This document shows positions 16,484 to 23,750 of a stretch of 64,000 nucleotides of DNA, piece after piece (positions within the stretch are counted from its first letter, which is position 1; each line of letters opens with the position of its first letter). The DNA is from Aeromicrobium sp. Sec7.5 (GTDB taxonomy: Bacteria; Actinomycetota; Actinomycetes; Propionibacteriales; Nocardioidaceae). The DNA lies in NCBI RefSeq assembly GCF_036867135.1, contig NZ_JBAJIJ010000001.1, forward strand, positions 2,170,001-2,234,000, read 5' to 3'. Made by a program: the position numbers and the translations under genes. The notes under the pieces were generated by a model. The model had not been told where the DNA came from and made no database searches. It saw only the letters and a list, made by a program, of their open reading frames with translations.

Positions 16484-16873
16484 TCAGGCGGCAGCCGCGC
16501 GCGCCGCCAGGACCTTGGCCATGTTCTGCTCCGCCCACATCTTGAGGTCGTGCACGACACGCTGCAGGTCCTGCCCCAGCTCGGTGAGCTCGTAGTCGAC
16601 GCGGACCGGCACGGAGGCGGTGACGGTGCGCGTCAGAAGTCCGTCGCGCTCCAGCTCGCGAAGCGTCTGCGTCAGCATCTTCTGGCTCACCCCCACGATG
16701 GCCCGGCGCAGCTCACTGTGCCGCTTCGGGCCGTCGGCCAGGGCCGTCAGGACCAGGCACACCCACTTGTTCGCGATGACGTCGAGCAGCTGGCGGGACG
16801 GGCAGCTCGCCAGGTACGCGTCGAACTCGACCTTCGCCTCCGCGCGGCGCTGGGCCGCGGTCGTCGTCGCCAT
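16484..16873 (-). CDS. HxlR-family winged-helix transcriptional regulator
   Basis: The 129-residue regulator has the HxlR core CPSRQLLDVIANKWVCLVLTALADGPKRHSELRRAIVGVSQKMLTQTLRELERDGLLTRT and a Cys at residue 24 in the position used by redox-sensing members. It is divergent from a quinone-type oxidoreductase. An inverted repeat between them is the obvious binding site. Such pairs commonly respond to quinones or reactive aldehydes, but the inducer here is unknown. Confidence 0.9.
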   Translation of the reverse strand: MATTTAAQRRAEAKVEFDAYLASCPSRQLLDVIANKWVCLVLTALADGPKRHSELRRAIVGVSQKMLTQTLRELERDGLLTRTVTASVPVRVDYELTELGQDLQRVVHDLKMWAEQNMAKVLAARAAAA

Positions 16874-16891
16874 GGGAACCCCTTCGTGACC

Positions 16892-16911
16892 TAGGCACTT
16901 TTAGGTGCCTA
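16892..16911. promoter_or_regulatory. HxlR-type operator between divergent genes
   Basis: TAGGCAC-TTTTAG-GTGCCTA is a perfect 7-6-7 inverted repeat, 18 bp upstream of the hxlR-like start and 68 bp upstream of the oxidoreductase start. Site size and placement fit a dimeric HxlR regulator acting on both genes. Confidence 0.75.
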
Positions 16912-16979
16912 CTTACTTCTCGTTCCTTTGCTTCCTACGGTGACAGGACCGGAACACCACGTCAAGAACGGAGAGCATC

Positions 16980-17906
16980 ATGCGCATCGTCATCCAGAAC
17001 ACCCTCGGCGGACCCGAGGTCCTCGAGGTCGTCGAGACCAGCAGCCCCGTGCCCGGCCCCGGCGAGGTCCGCGTCACCGTCGGAGCCATCGGGGTCAACC
17101 CCGTCGACGCCGCCGTCCGCGCGGGCCACTTCCCACTCCTCGGCGAGCCGCCGTTCACGGTCGGCTGGGACGTGGCGGGTCACGTCGACGCCGTCGGCGA
17201 GGGCGTGACCGGGCTCGCGGTCGGCGACCGCGTCTTCGGCATGCCGCACTTCCCGAGCTCGGCCGCTGCCTACGCCGAGCAGGTCGTGGCTCCGGCGGAC
17301 GAGCTGGTCAAGACACCCGACGGCACCGACGACGTGCATGCCGCAGCCCTGCCCCTCGCTGCCCTCACGGCCTACCAGGCACTGGTGGAGGTCGCGGACG
17401 TCCGCGCCGACCAGCGCGTGCTGGTGCAGGCCGGAGGCGGTGGGGTCGGACACCTCGCGATCCAGATCGCGAAGGCGCGGGGCGCCGAGGTCGTCGCGAC
17501 CGCCAGCCCGGCCAAGATCGAGGCGGTCACGAGATTCGGCGCCGACCAGGTCGTCGACTACACCTCGGCCGACTTCACCGAGGTCGTCGCCCCGGTCGAC
17601 GTGACGATCGACCCCTTCGGCGGCGACAACATCATCCGCTCGCTCGCCGTGACACGCAGCGGTGGCGTCGTCGCGTCCCTGCTCGACTTCGACGACGCGG
17701 CCGCCGCCACTGCCGCGGAACGAGGGGTTCGACTCGTCCGCATCGGGGTCGTTCCGAACCGGGAGTCACTGAAGGCGATCGCCGACCTGGTCGCCGACGG
17801 TCGACTCTCCGCCCACGTCCCCGCCACCTTCCCGATCGAGAAGGCCGGCGACGCCCACGCGGAGCTGGCGAACGGTGTGCTGGGCAAGCTCGTGCTCCTG
17901 CCCTGA
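16980..17906 (+). CDS. NADP-dependent quinone oxidoreductase-like (zinc-less MDR family)
   Basis: The 308-residue medium-chain reductase lacks zinc ligands. It has VGAIGVNPVDAAVRAGHFP, GWDVAGHVDAVGEGVTG, the nucleotide motif VQAGGGGVGHLAIQIAKARGAEVVATAS and a C-terminal EKAGDAHAELANG. This fits quinone oxidoreductase (QOR)-like enzymes that reduce quinones or enones with NADPH. Divergent transcription from an HxlR regulator and the shared operator suggest induction by its substrate. Confidence 0.88.
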   Translation: MRIVIQNTLGGPEVLEVVETSSPVPGPGEVRVTVGAIGVNPVDAAVRAGHFPLLGEPPFTVGWDVAGHVDAVGEGVTGLAVGDRVFGMPHFPSSAAAYAEQVVAPADELVKTPDGTDDVHAAALPLAALTAYQALVEVADVRADQRVLVQAGGGGVGHLAIQIAKARGAEVVATASPAKIEAVTRFGADQVVDYTSADFTEVVAPVDVTIDPFGGDNIIRSLAVTRSGGVVASLLDFDDAAAATAAERGVRLVRIGVVPNRESLKAIADLVADGRLSAHVPATFPIEKAGDAHAELANGVLGKLVLLP

Positions 17907-17942
17907 GGCCCGGGGCTGTTCAGGGACCGGCCCGGTCCGTCG

Positions 17943-18257
17943 TCAGGCGAGCTCCTCCACACGGAGGTCGAAGGCGTTCACCAGCGCGCGGGCCAGGGCC
18001 GGCTCCTGATGCTCGAGCAGCATCCCGACCCGGCGGCCGAGCTGCGCGACATCGACGGTCTGGATGTTGTCGCACGAGATGACGCCGGCCGCATCGAGAC
18101 CGTTGGCCGGTCCCACCGCCACCTCGGTGGAGAGTCCTCGCACGATCGACGTGACCGGCGCGACGGTGATCGAGGTCATCGCGCCCAGCGCGATCTCGCG
18201 CGTCAGCACCACGGCCGGTCGGGTCTTGTCGAGTTGCACGAGATGGATCGAGCGCAT
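17943..18257 (-). CDS. mazF: MazF/PemK-type toxin (endoribonuclease)
   Basis: The 104-residue MazF-fold protein has IHLVQLDKTRPAVVLTREIA at the N-terminus, the S/T loop ITVAPVTSIVRGLSTEVAVG, and SCDNIQTVDVAQLGRRVG. MazF toxins cut single-stranded RNA at short motifs. The ATG at 18257 shares a base with the stop of the upstream antitoxin gene, the normal order antitoxin-toxin. The usual N-terminal RGDI/RGEI segment is shortened to MRSI, so catalytic efficiency may differ. Confidence 0.85.
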   Translation of the reverse strand: MRSIHLVQLDKTRPAVVLTREIALGAMTSITVAPVTSIVRGLSTEVAVGPANGLDAAGVISCDNIQTVDVAQLGRRVGMLLEHQEPALARALVNAFDLRVEELA

Positions 18258-18481
18258 CAGTCGAGGATCGGGTAGACCCGACCGTCTGCGTTCGGCCCGG
18301 ACCACGCAACCGGCTCCATCGTGCGATAGATCTCAGCATCGTGCTCCGCGGCGACCTGTCGCTGGTACCGACGCAGAGCGCGTGTGGTGACCGCGGCGCG
18401 GGACCCACCGCCCGCGGTGACCTGCTCGTCGAGCCAGGCCACGAGCTCATCGGGCAGGCGAACGGCGATCTGCGTGCTCAT
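18257..18481 (-). CDS. mazE: MazE-like ribbon-helix-helix antitoxin
   Basis: The 74-residue protein has an N-terminal ribbon-helix-helix (TQIAVRLPDELVAWLDEQVTAGGGSRAAVTTRALRRY) and a C-terminal toxin-binding tail with aromatic residues (IYRTMEPVAWSGPNADGRVY). It is encoded immediately before mazF with a 1-bp overlap. The start at 18481 places the RHH strand at the N-terminus; an ATG 36 bp earlier is also in frame. Confidence 0.82.
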   Translation of the reverse strand: MSTQIAVRLPDELVAWLDEQVTAGGGSRAAVTTRALRRYQRQVAAEHDAEIYRTMEPVAWSGPNADGRVYPILD

Positions 18482-18637
18482 GGGACCGACGGTACCAATC
18501 TGGGATGCACCTGTCATGGGTCAAGCCTGTCGTCGTCATGCATCCGCGTCCACCGGGCTTCCCCAGGCGAGTCCTACCCCGGCAGAACTGTGGAAACCGG
18601 TACCTGTCCGGGCCGGCTCTCCCCCGACACTGCCGGA

Positions 18638-19063
18638 ATGACACCTGATCTCGAACGCCCCATCCGAACCGTGCGCGACCTCGCGAAGGTCTGGGAGTTC
18701 ATCGACGGAGGCCATGGCTACGACGCCCCGCAGATGTTCGCCGTCTACATCGACGCCGAGGACCGCCTCCTGCCCACCGTGGTCCAGATCTACGACGACG
18801 AGCTCGAGGACGGTCCCGACGAGGAGGCGATGCGGCAATTTCTCGGTGTCCACGACGCCGTCCTGTGCGGGGGCGAGTCGGGCGCGTCGGTCGCCGTGAT
18901 GCGTGCCCGCCCTGGAGCGGCCGGCCTCACCAAGGACGACCGTGCCTGGTGCGCCATGACCCATCGCCTGATGAGGGACCTGCGGTGCGGCGCCAGGCCG
19001 TTGTTCTTCGCGACCGACCGGTCCGTCGGCACCGTGCCTCCCGACGCCCTCGTCGGCGGATGA
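18638..19063 (+). CDS. Conserved hypothetical protein
   Basis: The 141-residue soluble protein has no signal peptide. Its features are DLAKVWEFIDGGHGYDAPQMFAVYIDAEDRLLPTVVQIYDDELEDGP, GGESGASVAVMRARPGAAGLTKDDRAWCAMTHRLM and ARPLFFATDRSVGTVPPDALVG. I do not recognise the family. Codon use is typical coding. The ATG is preceded by GCCGGA, a weak ribosome site. It stands alone between divergent MazEF and the stress-regulated flavoprotein, and its last codons carry the -35 of the next promoter. Confidence 0.65.
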   Translation: MTPDLERPIRTVRDLAKVWEFIDGGHGYDAPQMFAVYIDAEDRLLPTVVQIYDDELEDGPDEEAMRQFLGVHDAVLCGGESGASVAVMRARPGAAGLTKDDRAWCAMTHRLMRDLRCGARPLFFATDRSVGTVPPDALVGG

Positions 19064-19082
19064 TCACCCGAGCCGGGGGTAC
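19058..19082 (+). promoter_or_regulatory. SigB-type promoter (GGAT-N15-GGGTAC), leaderless spacing
   Basis: GGAT at 19058-19061 and GGGTAC at 19077-19082 are separated by 15 bp, and the ATG at 19092 begins 9 nt after the -10. The -35 lies in the last codons of the upstream gene. Confidence 0.75.
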
Positions 19083-19091
19083 TCCCCCGAC

Positions 19092-19574
19092 ATGAGCACC
19101 TCTGACATCGACCGCCTGGTGGAGCTGACCCAGGACTCCCGCTCCTGCATGCTGACCACCGTCGACTCCGGCGGCACCCTGATCAGCCGACCGATGGCCC
19201 GCCAGGACGTCGACGTCTCGACCGAGCTGTGGTTCATCGCGACGCGCGACTCCCGCAAGGTCGGCCACATCCAGGCCGACCCGACAGTGTCGGTCACCGT
19301 CAGCACCGACAGCTCGTGGGTCTCCCTGGCGGGCAAGGCCGAGGTCGTCGACGACCTCGACACGCTCCGCGAGCTCTGGAGCACGTTCGCCGAGGCCTGG
19401 ATCCCCGAAGGACCCGAGGACCCCAACGCCATCCTGATCCGCGTCGACGTCGAGTCGGCCGAGTACTGGGACAACCCCGGTGGACGCGTGGCCACGGTCA
19501 TCAGCCTCGTGAAGTCCAAGATCACGGGCGAGCCCTATGACGGCGGCGACCACGCGAAGATCGCTGACGTCTGA
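19092..19574 (+). CDS. Pyridoxamine 5'-phosphate oxidase-like general stress flavoprotein
   Basis: The 160-residue protein has the FMN-binding split-barrel pattern of the general-stress PNPOx group: DSRSCMLTTVDSGGTLISRPMARQ, TELWFIATRDSRKVGHIQADPTVSVTV, SLAGKAEVVDD and RVDVESAEYWDNPGG. Homologues of this group are SigB-regulated in Bacillus and actinobacteria, which agrees with the promoter directly upstream. Bound cofactor (FMN or F420) and substrate are unknown. Confidence 0.85.
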   Translation: MSTSDIDRLVELTQDSRSCMLTTVDSGGTLISRPMARQDVDVSTELWFIATRDSRKVGHIQADPTVSVTVSTDSSWVSLAGKAEVVDDLDTLRELWSTFAEAWIPEGPEDPNAILIRVDVESAEYWDNPGGRVATVISLVKSKITGEPYDGGDHAKIADV

Positions 19575-19599
19575 GGCCTCGCGGTCGTACCCTGACTAG

Positions 19600-19941
19600 G
19601 TGCACCGGATCTTCACCACGGCGGTCAAGGACGTCTACCCCCACTACGTCACCAAGGTCGAGCGCAAGGGCCGATCGAAGGCCGAGCTCGACGAGGTCAT
19701 CACGTGGCTCACCGGGTTCGACGACGCCGAGCTCCAGCAGCACCTGGACGACGGGACCACGTTCCTGGACTTCTTCGACGCGGCCGACCTCAACCCGAAC
19801 ACCGCCCTCATCACGGGGTCGGCGTGTGGCGTGAAGGTGCAGGAGGTCGAGGACCCCCTGATGCAGAAGATCCGCTACCTCGACAAGCTCGTCGACGAGC
19901 TCGCCAAGGGCAGGGCCATGGAGAAGGTCCTGCGGAGCTGA
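19600..19941 (+). CDS. DUF2200 domain protein
   Basis: The 113-residue protein, begun at a GTG, has the DUF2200 pattern [40 protein letters not shown]...[33 protein letters not shown]. The fold is small alpha/beta and its function is unknown. It follows the stress flavoprotein by 25 bp and may be read from the same transcript. Confidence 0.88.
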   Translation: MHRIFTTAVKDVYPHYVTKVERKGRSKAELDEVITWLTGFDDAELQQHLDDGTTFLDFFDAADLNPNTALITGSACGVKVQEVEDPLMQKIRYLDKLVDELAKGRAMEKVLRS

Positions 19942-20008
19942 GGGCGACAGCGCTCCCGGTCGACCCGACCAAAGGCCGCGAATGTGCTGCAGTGCCAGTG
20001 GAAAAGTC

Positions 20009-20037
20009 TTGTCCTCGAACGTCTGTTCAAGTACAAT
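20009..20037 (+). promoter_or_regulatory. SOS-box promoter of the HNH gene
   Basis: TTGTCC (-35, 20009-20014) and TACAAT (-10, 20032-20037) are 17 bp apart. The spacer contains TCGAACGTCTGTTCAA (20015-20030), one mismatch from the actinobacterial LexA box TCGAAC-N4-GTTCGA. The ATG begins 6 nt after the -10, so the transcript is predicted to be leaderless. Confidence 0.78.
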
Positions 20038-20043
20038 GGACTC

Positions 20044-21235
20044 ATGGCCTCCTCCTCGTTCCCGACGTTGCGCGACCTGCGTCGTGTCACGCGGGAGCGG
20101 GCGAAGGCGGAGGCTGCGGAGTGGGCGGCGATGGTCGGGTACCGCGATGGTGCGCTGACCCGGTTGCGCCGTGATGCCACGCCGATGCGGCAGATGCTGG
20201 AGCGTTCGGCCGTCACCCTGCAGATCGCCGCCGAGACCGGAATGTCGGAGGGGCAGGTCGTCCACCGTCTCGCTGCGACCGATCGGGTCATCGAGCACGG
20301 GCCGAAGGTCTGGGTCGCGTTCGGTCGCGGACACCTCGACGCCGGCCGGGTGCGGGAGATCTCGCTGGCGATCGAGAAGCTCGAGCGCGACGACTCACGC
20401 CAACGTCTCGACGACGAAGCCGTCCCCTATGCCCGCACCCACACCGTGGCCGAGCTGCGCCGCTGGTTGCGCCGGTTCGTCGCGCGGGTCGAGGCCGACC
20501 TGACGGGCGAGCGGGCTGAGACCGAACGGGCCAAGCGGCACGTGCGGGTCGAGCACACCGACGACGGCATGGCCTGGTTGCAGGCCTACCTGCCCTCGCA
20601 CCAGGCCGCAGCGATCGAGACCCGCCTCGAACGACTCGCCAAGACCCACCAAAGCACCGACAAGGCCGACGGCATCAAGCGGTCCCATGCGCAACGCCGT
20701 GCGGACCTGCTGGTCCACGTGCTGACCTCGGCCCCGACCGACCACCTGCCCGGCACCCCCCGGCCTGCGGTGCGACATCGCGGTCACGATCGACGCCGCC
20801 GTGCTCACCGGGGCCGTCGACGGACCCGTCGAGGCCGCCGACGGGTCCTGGCAGGTCCCCGCCGACTGGCTCCTGGAGTCAGCGTTCGCCGGCGAAGCGT
20901 TCTGGCACCGCATGCTGCTGGACCCCATCACCGCCGACGTCCTGGCCCACGAGTACACGGGCTACAGCCCACCGGAGATCCTCAGACGGGCCCTGACCTT
21001 CAGGTCCGGAGTCTGCACCACACCCGGATGCCTCACCCCGGCCGAGAAATGCGAGCTCGACCACCACATCCCGTGGCCCGAAGGCCCGACCCGGGGCAGC
21101 AACCTGCGATGGCGATGCAAACCGCACCATGCCTACAAAGGCCACGACATCACACCCGCACTCCTGGACCACCTCCGCGACACCGGACCCGGACGCGCCC
21201 TCACGATCGAGCTCAAGCTCGACGACGCCGCCTAG
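20044..21235 (+). pseudogene. DUF222/HNH endonuclease (13E12-like), interrupted by a +1 frameshift
   Basis: The first part (20044 to about 20760) encodes DUF222, with ERSAVTLQIAAETGMSEGQVVHRL and a helical region ending HLPGTP. The conserved continuation LRCDIAVTIDAAVLTGAVDG is found only in the next frame. That frame runs on to the HNH motif CTTPGCLTPAEKCELDHHIPWPEGP...NLRWRCKPHHAYKGH and stops at 21235. The break lies at or next to a C6 run at 20756-20761, so one extra base would explain it. Either the gene is inactive, the run is variable, or it is a sequencing error. The family is often DNA-damage inducible, in agreement with the upstream SOS box. Confidence 0.85.
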
Positions 21236-21699
21236 CTCTTGGCGCTGCCCTCGACCTCGTCAGCAACCGTCGTGCTGGTGTCAGGACCCGTGCTGTAGGC
21301 CAGGACTTCTTCGACCTCGACGTGCTCGGGCTCGTCGGCCGGGCGGCTGGCGCGGGCGGCGACGTCGGCCGGCGTCGGGACCGCACTCGGGGCGGCCTTC
21401 TTGGCAGCGGACTTCTTGGCGGCCGGTGCCTTCTTCGCAGCCGGAGCCTTCTTGGCGGCCGGTGCCTTCTTGGCGGGCGCCTTCTTCGCGGCAGGCTCCG
21501 GGGCCACCTCCACCTTCGCCGCCTTCGGCGCGGTGCGCGGCGGGGCCGGGTTGGGCGCCGGGACGGGCGAGCTGTCGCCTCCGCCTCCGCCGCGGACGGC
21601 CGAGATGACCGAGGCCACCGTGTTCAGTCCGGTGTGCACGACACCGAGGGCGGTGTGCTGCACGATTCGGGCGGGGCGGGTCAGGACCGAGCGAAGCAT
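21232..21699 (-). CDS. Protein with histone H1-like Lys/Ala/Pro repeat tail
   Basis: The 155-residue protein has an N-terminal amphipathic segment (MLRSVLTRPARIVQHTALGVVHTGLNTVASVISAV) followed by a low-complexity region at about 58-105 with KKAPA-type repeats, then an acidic tail. Such Lys/Ala repeats resemble the C-terminal domains of histone H1-like and HupB-like proteins, though no folded DNA-binding domain is present. GAAAGG is a plausible ribosome site and a SigB-type promoter lies 36 bp upstream. Its stop overlaps the stop of the convergent HNH gene. Confidence 0.78.
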   Translation of the reverse strand: MLRSVLTRPARIVQHTALGVVHTGLNTVASVISAVRGGGGGDSSPVPAPNPAPPRTAPKAAKVEVAPEPAAKKAPAKKAPAAKKAPAAKKAPAAKKSAAKKAAPSAVPTPADVAARASRPADEPEHVEVEEVLAYSTGPDTSTTVADEVEGSAKS

Positions 21700-21735
21700 C
21701 GAGGAACCTTTCGAGGGGGAACAGATGACTCAGCC

Positions 21736-21760
21736 GTACCCCGCCCACGGCGTCTCACCC
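21736..21760 (-). promoter_or_regulatory. SigB-type promoter (GGGT-N15-GGGTAC)
   Basis: On the minus strand GGGT (21760-21757) and GGGTAC (21741-21736) are 15 bp apart, 36 bp upstream of the Lys/Ala-repeat protein start. Confidence 0.7.
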
Positions 21761-21810
21761 CTCCAGGCGCCGGGGGTTTCGTCACACCCGGCGCCTGAGC
21801 CTGGGCAACC

Positions 21811-22779
21811 TCAGAGGATGTTGCCCAGGAACGGCAGCACGAGCTGGCACGGCACCGGCCGGGGGTTGGCCGGGTCGAGGGCGTTGAGCACCAGCGCGGC
21901 AGCCACCGGATCCGCGACGATCTGGAAGTGCTCGCTCAGGTCGAGGGCGCAGTAGTCCTGGACGATCTGGTTGGTCATGCCGGGCTCGATGCCGCTCGTG
22001 AACGGGATCACGAGCTCGTCCAGCCGGGTCACGATGTTGGTGTACGTGATGCCAGGCACCGCAGGCCCACCACCGGAGCGCATCTTCTCGATGAACGGGG
22101 AGCCTGTCAGGAGCTGCGGGCCCGCCGCGAAGAGCGGCTGGAGGGCGGCGTTGATGACCGGCGTGACGCCGAACGGCGTGCCGAGCAGGCTGAGCGTGGC
22201 CAGTCCGGCGACGTCAGTGCCGTGCCACAGCGGCGCGATCGAGACGTACTTGCCGATCTTGGCGGCACCGTCGAGGAACTTGGCGTAGTAGTTCGGCATC
22301 AGCGTGCCCTCGGAGTGGCCCAGGATGTCGACCTTCTCCGAACCCGTGGCCGCCAGCACCTGGTCGACGAACACCGACAGCTGCTCGGCGCTCTCCTCGA
22401 TCGCCCCGAAGCCGCCGAAGACCTGGTCGTAGGGCGGCGAGACGACGTTCTTGACCTGGCCGTAAGTCAGCGCATAGACGCAGTAGCCCTCGTTCGCGAG
22501 CAACGGCGCGTACGTCTGCCAGTTGGTGGCCTTGCTGCCCGTCAGGCCGTGCACGAGCACGACCGGGGTGGGGTGCTCGGCCGACGGCTGGCAGGACCAG
22601 TCGTTCGCTCCGGGCGGATCGGCGTCCAGTCCGAGGCCGGCGATCACGGCCGGCAGGAGGAACGAGTACGGCACGGGCAACGGCGGCTCGGGCGGTGCGG
22701 CCTGGGCGGGCGAGGCGGTGAGCCCCGCAACCAGCGCGAGCGGGGCGAGGATGGCGCCCAGGATTCGGGGTGTGCGCAT
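21811..22779 (-). CDS. Secreted triacylglycerol lipase/esterase (Lipase_2-like)
   Basis: The 322-residue protein has a signal peptide (MRTPRILGAILAPLALVAGLTASPAQA). Its alpha/beta hydrolase core has the oxyanion segment PVVLVHGLTGSKATNW and a nucleophile Ser in ILGHSEGTLMPNYYAKFL. Four Cys could form disulfides (WSCQPS, GYCVYAL, DYCALDL, PCQL). Homologues hydrolyse triacylglycerols or esters outside the cell. The gene is monocistronic, with an inverted repeat just upstream. Confidence 0.88.
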   Translation of the reverse strand: MRTPRILGAILAPLALVAGLTASPAQAAPPEPPLPVPYSFLLPAVIAGLGLDADPPGANDWSCQPSAEHPTPVVLVHGLTGSKATNWQTYAPLLANEGYCVYALTYGQVKNVVSPPYDQVFGGFGAIEESAEQLSVFVDQVLAATGSEKVDILGHSEGTLMPNYYAKFLDGAAKIGKYVSIAPLWHGTDVAGLATLSLLGTPFGVTPVINAALQPLFAAGPQLLTGSPFIEKMRSGGGPAVPGITYTNIVTRLDELVIPFTSGIEPGMTNQIVQDYCALDLSEHFQIVADPVAAALVLNALDPANPRPVPCQLVLPFLGNIL

Positions 22780-22988
22780 GACGTGGAGCCTCCGTGTGAG
22801 ATCGGTAACACGAAGTTACACCACGAGAGCCGGACCGGCCGACTCGTGCGCTTGGCCCTCCGCTGCCAGGTGCCTCAGGAGCCGGCCGGCGAGTCGCTCG
22901 CCGTGACGTTCGCGCCCGTGGCGGTGGCTCGCACCGCCCACGGACGAACGGCTCACGTCGTTCAGCGCCTGGCGCACAAGTCTCAGGA
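22780..22988. other. Intergenic region with GTAAC-N5-GTTAC inverted repeat upstream of the lipase
   Basis: GTAAC-ACGAA-GTTAC (22805-22819) lies 26 bp upstream of the lipase start and could be an operator or part of the promoter. The rest of the gap, up to the ABC permease gene, shows no gene or clear terminator. Confidence 0.4.
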
Positions 22989-23750
22989 TCACGTGACCTC
23001 GGAGCGACGCAGGGAGAGCAGCCCGACGACGAGGGGCACGACGATCCAGATCAGCGTGGTCGAGCCGAGCATCGCCCACTCGCGGGCGCTGTCCATGGCG
23101 CCCTCGAGCAGCGCCACCTGCGTCTCGTTCCAGTCGACCCACGGCTGCAGCTCCTCGAACCACGGGCGCAGCTGGGCCAGGAGCAGCAGGACGCCCGGCA
23201 GCACCAGGGAGACGACGAAGTAACCCACGATCGCTGCCGCGGAGCTCCGCAGCACGACACCGAGCGTGAAGCCGATCGCCATGCCGATCAGGTTGAAGAG
23301 CACCATCTGCAGCGCCATGGTCACCGAGATGTCCCAGACGATGTCGACGCCGGCGAGCGCCGACCCGATCACGTTGCCGAGGGCGCCCACCACGAAGGCG
23401 AGGGCCACGGACCCGAGACCCACCACCAGGGTCGCGGCCGCCTTGGCACCGATGACGCGTCCGCGACTCGGCACGAGCGTGAAGGTCGTGAGGCCGCTGC
23501 GCTGGCTCCACTCGCTCGTGACGGCCAGGATCGCGATGATCGGCAGGATCAGCGACATCGGGAACCCGCTCGCCCTCGTGAAGCTCTCGTAGGTGACGTC
23601 GCTGTCGGGAGCGAGGACGACGACCGAGCCGGCTGCGATGGGCGTCAGGAGGCCGATGCTGACGAGCAGCCAGAATCCCGAGCGGGTGCTGAACATCTTG
23701 CGGAGCTCGACGCGGGCGAGCCGGGTGGCAGGGATCGTCGTGGCGTTCAT
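22989..23750 (-). CDS. ABC-2 type transporter permease
   Basis: The 253-residue integral membrane protein has about six helices (e.g. GFWLLVSIGLLTPIAAGSVVVL, FPMSLILPIIAILAVTSEWSQRSGL, GLGSVALAFVVGALGNVIGSALAG). The N-terminal RVELRKMFSTRSGFW is typical of ABC-2 exporters. Its ATG overlaps the stop of the ATPase gene by 4 bp. With the ATPase it should form an exporter of a drug, peptide or lipid. It probably responds to the two-component system encoded just upstream. Confidence 0.88.
   Translation of the reverse strand: MNATTIPATRLARVELRKMFSTRSGFWLLVSIGLLTPIAAGSVVVLAPDSDVTYESFTRASGFPMSLILPIIAILAVTSEWSQRSGLTTFTLVPSRGRVIGAKAAATLVVGLGSVALAFVVGALGNVIGSALAGVDIVWDISVTMALQMVLFNLIGMAIGFTLGVVLRSSAAAIVGYFVVSLVLPGVLLLLAQLRPWFEELQPWVDWNETQVALLEGAMDSAREWAMLGSTTLIWIVVPLVVGLLSLRRSEVT

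Noticed and set aside
19591-19600. GTACCC near 19589-19594 as a seventh SigB-type promoter on the minus strand
   Set aside because: No GNNT occurs 14-16 bp upstream and no minus-strand gene starts nearby.
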